Assembly: GCA_030549495.1 (NCBI GenBank)
Contig: JAUIRK010000905.1
Coordinates: forward strand, 439,001-503,000
Source of the DNA: Nectonema munidae
Lineage: Eukaryota; Nematomorpha; Nectonematoida; Nectonematidae
DNA: 64,000 nt
Direction of reading: 5' to 3'
Position numbers and translations under genes: made by a program. This document shows, in pieces, positions 58,943 through 64,000 of the stretch (positions within the stretch are counted from its first letter, which is position 1; each line of letters starts with the position of its first letter). The notes below the pieces were generated by a model. The model had not been told where the DNA came from. It did not search any database and saw only the letters and a list, made by a program, of their open reading frames with translations.

Positions 58943-59085
58943 TCATTCTTTGCATAGGATTTTTTTCCAACCATAATATCTTTTCAAGTGACATTTTTCA
59001 TTCTCCATTTTTTCGTGATTCATATATATATTTGATAGTTTTGTCCATCATCTTTCAATGATTTAACTTATCCTATGAATCTTAA

Positions 59086-59231
59086 GGGCCTGAGTAAGGT
59101 TGGTTAAATACTAGGTTTCGATAACTAAAGGTCTTGGGTTCGATCCCGACATCAAGCCTACTTTCTTTATAGTTCGATAAAATCGGGGCAATTGTGCCTT
59201 CTCGGTGAAAACACCCCATGGTGTATACCTT
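59086..59231 (+). repeat. tRNA-derived SINE, family S1
   Basis: Head GGGCCTGAGTAAGGTTGG, box A-like TGGTTAAATACTAGG, box B GGGTTCGATCCCG, then CATCAAGCC that can pair with the head. Body TTCGATAAAATCGGGGCAA, CTTCTCGGTGAAAACACC. The copy separates LINE ORF1-like and RT-like remnants. Confidence 0.8.
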
Positions 59232-59379
59232 ACTAAATATTTACATAAAAGTTATACCCCTTTTGACTTAACTAAAATTTCTCTCATGGTGATTTAGTCA
59301 TCACCATAAATAATTATGAAATGAACTACTCCAATGATATCTTTCAGTATATCACATAAAATTGATTTGTCATATAATA

Positions 59380-60090
59380 GGGAATTACTTGTTAATAGGA
59401 TACAATTCTTGCATTGAGCATTCTACTATTCCTTGCATTTTTAAGTTAAGAAAACTCTACACGATATTTAAAAAAGGCAGTGACAAACAATTTTAGGCCG
59501 ATTTCTATAGTCTGTCTAAAATATTAGAAAAGTTGTTTTATAATCAGTTGTATCCTCAACACTACAGTCTACATTAATAACACGGTAGTTTGAATTTAGG
59601 AAAAATCAATATACTGAATCTTTCTTGATCTATTTGATGGATGACATCATTAAAAATATTGAATTTTTTGATATATATTTTTAACCCTCTTCATAGATTT
59701 TGCTAAAACATTAAATTTATTCTCATGAAATCTTGTTGAATAAATTTGGGTTTTATGGAATTGATAGCAAATCACTTCATCTAATCTCTTCATATGAATC
59801 AAGATACCAACAAGTAGTATATATATGAATCATTCTTCGAATGCTCAGATTCTAAATTCTGGAATACCTCAGGAATCCACCTTGGGCCCATTGTTTTTCT
59901 TGACTTATGATCAACTCATTCTTTTAGTTTCGCTGATGACCTGACTATTAACATACCATTTCCTACTATCGTTCCTTCCAACTTCAGAGATTATTTTGAC
60001 TCACAAACAAAAAGTCTATTCGAACAGTTCCACTGTAACAGTATGCGTATTAACTATAGCAAATCTAAAGCAATGCTATTTGTCTAATTT
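59380..60090 (+). mobile_element. LINE reverse transcriptase remnant
   Basis: Strongly decayed copy related to the LINE at 50.9-53.5 kb: KILEKLF.NQLY, then FRKNQYTESFLIYLMDDIIK, a QDTNK/QILNSGIPQESTLGPLF block in place of LSGVPQGSILGPL, FADDLTINIPF split by a frameshift near 59930, and INYSKSKAMLF. Many stops and shifts. It lies in the same intron as the ORF1-like piece and may be part of one old insertion with the middle lost. Confidence 0.65.
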
Positions 60091-60597
60091 TGTTTTTGAA
60101 ATTGTTGAATCTTTTTGTCTTTTATAATCTCACTCAAAATTCAACTTCAATAAAGATATAAAAAGTCAAAATTTAAATTTTATTTTACAGCTACATTAGT
60201 TTACAAAAATGAATTTAAGAATTTGAAAAAGTATTCACTATTGGAGCTTTTAGTATACTATTAAAAGTGAACAATAAATGAGTATAGTACTAGCCAGATT
60301 TTCAAATCAGCAAACCAGAACAAATATGGGCTTGAAAAAATCATGAATAAAATTTTTATTCCTTGCAGAAAAAAACTAGTATGCAAAGTACATAAAAATA
60401 GAGAAAAAAGTTGAGTAATCTGAAGGCTAACAAAAGCCGTTTGTTAAGAAAAGGTTGGATATAGATATATTTGTAAATTATACAAATATAAAAAAGGTCG
60501 TGAAAATTGAAATGTTCAGACTAATCTTTCGGCTACTCTAATTTATGCTAAAATATCCTCATTGGAATAAAAATAAGAAAATAAAAATAAAATTAAC

Positions 60598-60770
60598 CTG
60601 CAAAAGATTGGCTTTCCCGCATTGGATAAAACGATCAAGTTTTGTCGATTTTTGGAAAAAGAATCAGAATTAAATGCTTCTTCAGTTTTTTTACAAGGAT
60701 ACTGTTTAATGTTTAAATCTACAAACCAATTTGTGGAAGTTATGGAATCTTCACCAATCTCATCCATATC
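60598..60770 (-). CDS. MON1: MON1 first visible exon
   Basis: 173 bp from acceptor ATTTTTCAG (60779-60771) to donor TTTTGCAG/GTTAAT. It reads MDEIGEDSITSTNWF, then SKNRQNLIVLSNAGKPIFC with Arg split across the intron, matching RKHVFVLSEAGKPIYSRYG, the start of the first longin domain. The frame is phase 0 at the acceptor, so an upstream exon is expected; the poorly conserved acidic N terminus of MON1 was not recognised to the right. The ATG at 60767 could instead be the start of a short form. Joined exons from here to 32221 give 434 codons; vertebrate MON1 has about 550. Confidence 0.85.
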
Positions 60771-60995
60771 CTGAAAAATACGATAATTTCAGGGTAAAAC
60801 GTCCAATACTCCAATACAATGATAAACTAAAAAGTATACATATATATATAAATAAATATAAATCTTTGAAAACTATCTCGCTTAGCAAATAATTTAAATA
60901 ACTAAATGCATAATTGAATCGATTAATATACAAAAAACTACTACATTCATTGCTTTTGAAAAATGTAACATGATTTTTGTTATATCTTATATATG
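60771..60995. other. MON1 upstream intron or flank
   Basis: AT-rich; nothing recognised. Confidence 0.3.
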
Positions 60996-61734
60996 ATTAA
61001 TTGGTTGGATATCAAAGCACTTTCAGCCGTAAAGCTTGTATGCTTGAAGATGATTAATCACAGTTTTGTAATTTTTGTTTTTAAGAGTCGGAAGCCTTGG
61101 GGATTCAACCATTGACCTTCAACTGTATGGTGAGAAGTACACCCTAACGGGGCCTGGTCAAAACATTCGAAATCCAAAACGTCCGAAACCGAAACGTCCG
61201 AAACCAAAACGTCCGAAAATTAGATTAACAGTATCTGAAACCTAAAAAATATTTTTTTCGAGAATCAAAATTGTTGAGGGAAAAAACTGAAAAATTGAGC
61301 ACTAAACTTTTTTTATCTAAAAAAATTCTATTTCTAGTTTTTTAGTTTTAAACTTTACACATTTTAGATTTAAATGAAAAATGCATTATAATCAAGCGTG
61401 TCTTTTTACTGGAATAGATAAAAATTCATTCCAATCTCCTGAAATCCATTTAAATCGTGTATATGTTACTTTTTTCCAAATAAAATCATAATCTTCAGAA
61501 GTGTTTGATTTTAAAATGTGAATTTTTTAGTCAAATGCATTATAATCCAAAAAAAATTGGTTTCGGACGTTTTGGTTTTCAGACGTTTTGGTTATGGGCG
61601 TTTTGGTTTTCGAAGGTTTTGGTTTCGGGCGTTTTAGTTTTCGGAAGTTTTCGTTTCGGACGTTTTGGATTTCGAACGTTTTGGATTTCGGACGTTGTGA
61701 TTATGAACCCACCCTAACAACCATTGAGGCTCTC
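60996..61734 (-). repeat. SINE family S2, second copy, split by a fold-back element
   Basis: On the minus strand the SINE head lies at 61711-61734 and the rest at 60996-61148. It ends in CCAACCAA like the copy at 11373-11527. It is flanked by a 15-bp duplication with one mismatch: TATATCTTATATATG (60981-60995) and TATATCTAATATATG (61735-61749). Confidence 0.8.
61149..61710. mobile_element. Fold-back element, CGGACGTTTTGG family, copy 2 (nested)
   Basis: 562 bp between perfect 8-bp duplications ACCCTAAC (61141-61148 and 61711-61718). The left arm repeats GTCCGAAACCGAAAC-type units, the right arm the inverse unit TTTCGGACGTTTTGG about ten times with variants. Outer ends GGGGCCTGGTCAAAAC and, from the right, GGGTTCATAATCACAAC. 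The centre is AT-rich and non-coding. Confidence 0.8.
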
Positions 61735-61902
61735 TATATCTAATATATGTAACAAACATGAAAAGTTTCATTATTTAAAAGCTTTCATTAATTTAATCTT
61801 TTGATTCGGCGTATCGCATGATTAAAAATTGATAAACTCCTTTAAACATAGGATTGTCAGATTTTGAAACAAAAAAAAGATCAAGATGACTTATAATTTT
61901 AT

Positions 61903-62016
61903 GGTAAAGGTACCATGGGGTGTTTTCATCGAGAAGGCACATCGAAAGTAGGCTTGATGCGGGATCAAACCCAAGACTTTGAGTCATCGAAACCCAGTAT
62001 TTAACCAACCTTACTA
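61903..62016 (-). repeat. tRNA-derived SINE, family S1
   Basis: Minus strand: TTGGTTAAATACTGGG, box B-like GGTTTGATCCCG, CATCAAGCC, then CTTCTCGATGAAAACACCCC and tail GGTACCTTTACCAT. Part of the body (the GTTCGATACAAACGG block) is missing. Confidence 0.75.
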
Positions 62017-63094
62017 TATATATAGGTTTATGTTTATACCATATCTTTTAAAGTAAATCTCGATAATCAGGCTCCTTCATTATGCATATACAAATAATTA
62101 TCTTAAAATTATTACTTTTCTTTTTATCTTTGAATACGGATAAAATAAAAGCATTACAAGAATTGGGCATTTAAGGTTTTTAGTAATTTTATTGTATTGT
62201 ATTAACTCTGTAAAATTTGACAGCAAAATCATTTTTTTTCACAATCTGGATAATTTTATTTTCAGAATAATTTTCTTAAATTTTTCTGTTTGGATTAAAA
62301 GGAGGTTTGACGTGTTTGATTCCTCTTCTAGATATTTTCCATTTTCATTTTATTATAGTACTTAAAAATAAGTTAAATCAGGATGCATAGCAAGCCTTCA
62401 AATATCATTAAAAATTTATTGAAATACTATTCCAAAAAAGATATTTCTAACTCAATATCGGTTTTATTAAAATCGGGGTACAATAAATGCTAGAAGCTGA
62501 TTAAATTCGCTAATATTACAAAGATTAAGTGTTTGAAATTTTCCTCAAAATGCCAATCATAATATTGAAGATGATATATTTTCAAATCTATTTATGCTGC
62601 AGCAATTTGAGTTGCATGCAAAACATGAAATAAAATAGGCCTAGCAGAGTAATTCCTTATTTTACAATAGAAAAATCAATTAATTGTCACATCTTTTTAC
62701 TCATTGATTTAAAGAGAAAAATAGTCGAGCTAATAGCTTAGATACAAAAGCAGTGCCTCGTAAAAGAGTTGCAAAAAGTGGACCTTCATTTGTAAAACAA
62801 ATAATCTTTTAAAAGACAGAAGGTATAATAAAATAATTAATTTTTTAACAACCTTATCATTTTAGATATAACAGCAGCAATTTTTAAGACTTTATATATA
62901 ATGCAAAGTTGTAAAATATTATTTGCCAACATTTGATAAAATTCACATAAAAAACCTTACTTTAATTACATTCAAAATAACTTCAAACCCCATAGATTTT
63001 TAGTATCATCTTTCAAAGAAAGCGTCTGATCCTATATGGATCCCAATTATCCAATAAGTTAACATAGCTTAACTTATGGATTTGCAGGCTTGGA
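62017..63094. other. No recognised feature
   Basis: AT-rich. A plus-strand stretch at 62712-62812 (SLDTKAVPRKRVAKSGPSF) looks codon-like but matches nothing I know. Confidence 0.3.
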
Positions 63095-63100
63095 GTTAAG

Positions 63101-63645
63101 GGGTGCCGGGTCAAAACACCCGAAAACCAAAATGCGCAAAAATAATATTTCGGGCGTTACTATTTTTTGAAGTTTATTCTATTTGGAAAGTTTTCAAAAC
63201 GGTCGATTTGACACGAAATGATAGTGATCAATTTGACTTGAAAGATAAACGTGATTATACAAAAATACATTATTTCTTTGGTTTGAAAAACAATTAAGCT
63301 ACCAATTTAAACAGAAAATCAGTTTGAAACCAGAAAATATGTGACTAATTTAAACAGGAATATAAATAATTTCTGATTTTGGTTCAAAATTTCAGGAGTA
63401 GTTTGATTCGATAAGATTGATAAATTAGGAATCTTGTATCTCTTTTTTATGCATGTGAAACAACAAAGTGTTAAATTTAACATATTCTTAGAAAAAATAT
63501 ATAAGATAATAATTGGAAAAAAGCGTAGATACAAAAAAAAATCTTAAATTTTAAATATTTTTTGTAGATTCAAGTTTCAGACGTTCTTGTATCGGGTGTT
63601 TTGGTTTCGGGCGTTTTGGTTTTCGGGCGTTTTGACTCGAATTCA
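63101..63645. mobile_element. Fold-back element, CGGACGTTTTGG family, copy 3
   Basis: Left arm GGGTGCCGGGTCAAAACACC, then CGAAAACCAAAATGCGC; right arm TTTCAGACGTTCTTG, GGTTTCGGGCGTTTTGG and GTTTTGACTCGAATT. The module is the GGGCG variant of the unit in copy 2. The flanks GAGTTAAG and CAGTTAGG are only a weak duplication, so limits are approximate. Confidence 0.6.
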
Positions 63646-63655
63646 GTTAGGGTTA

Positions 63656-64000
63656 GGAGACTCGTTTAAATCATTTCGATTCTGGAACACTATCATAAAG
63701 ATAAAAATCGAACTAAAGGAATATTGTTATTTTATAAGTATAGTATATTTCCAAACTTGATTTTCATATAACTTAATTGAAACAATTTGTCATAAAATTT
63801 AAATAAATATTTGTAATTGCTGAAGAAACTTACTTTATTTTCTTTCTATTTATCAAAGAAAATTTTTTTTTTAATAATGAATATTAGGTTTTATGAAACA
63901 TTTTAACGCCCCTACACCTTATTTTTTCAAAAAACGCGTCCTAGGACATTATTTTATATAAACATTTCCTTAGTTATAAAGTATTTAATAAAGAAGAGAA
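63656..64000. other. No recognised feature
   Basis: AT-rich to the window edge; nothing seen. Confidence 0.3.

Larger units (their letters stand above)
57368..60597 (-). other. MON1 intron of 3.2 kb
   Basis: Bounded by donor TGCAG/GTTAAT (60597) and acceptor GTTTTTAG (57368). It holds a MITE half, LINE pieces and a SINE. The plus-strand ORF at 57626-57829 (YVTVAGTLGLIQSFM) is unexplained. Confidence 0.75.

Overview
This is an AT-rich metazoan window, probably arthropod. The genes are split by introns with GT/AG ends and are swamped by DNA transposons, non-LTR LINEs and tRNA-derived SINEs. The mix (Tigger, several hAT lineages, RTE and CR1/Jockey-like LINEs) would fit a crustacean or other arthropod, but nothing here fixes the species. 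I saw no prokaryotic genes, CRISPR arrays, free-standing tRNA or rRNA genes, and no retroviral, LTR or Polinton-like element.

Three host genes are recognisable, all on the minus strand. (1) Two N-terminal exons of a HELLS/LSH-like SNF2 helicase lie at 1563-1911; the ATPase exons must lie beyond the left edge. (2) A single-exon ELP4 (Elongator subunit) lies at 20969-22093. (3) MON1 (Rab7 exchange factor subunit) covers 32221-60770 as seven exons whose splice phases all agree. Together they give 434 residues, and the N-terminal exons lie further right or were not recognised. Its introns of 2.5 to 10 kb hold most of the right-half transposons. A fourth, unidentified spliced gene may sit on the plus strand at 15.2-16.6 kb.

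Layout: 0-2 kb HELLS exons with a scrambled hAT fragment; 2.9-5.5 kb a fold-back element and a nearly whole Tigger; 5.5-11 kb nested repeats and a decayed DDE-like transposase; 11.4-14.1 kb a SINE, a MITE and an R1-like LINE; 15.2-17.6 kb the candidate gene and a CGGBP1-like hAT; 18.9-22.6 kb MITEs, repeats and ELP4; 22.8-29.8 kb two inverted copies of a TTAA-flanked element built around ~150-bp tandem arrays; 29.9-60.8 kb MON1 with MITEs, SINEs, hATs and LINEs in its introns; 61-64 kb a SINE split by a fold-back element, plus another fold-back copy.

The most useful new observations are the TTAA element family with internal arrays and a possible autonomous relative, a SINE and LINE that share a 3' tail, two fold-back families with 8-bp target duplications, two TTAA MITEs in tandem sharing one TTAA, and an RTE fragment enclosed by ~59-bp inverted repeats. 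All assignments come from reading the sequence and remembered family signatures; no search was run.
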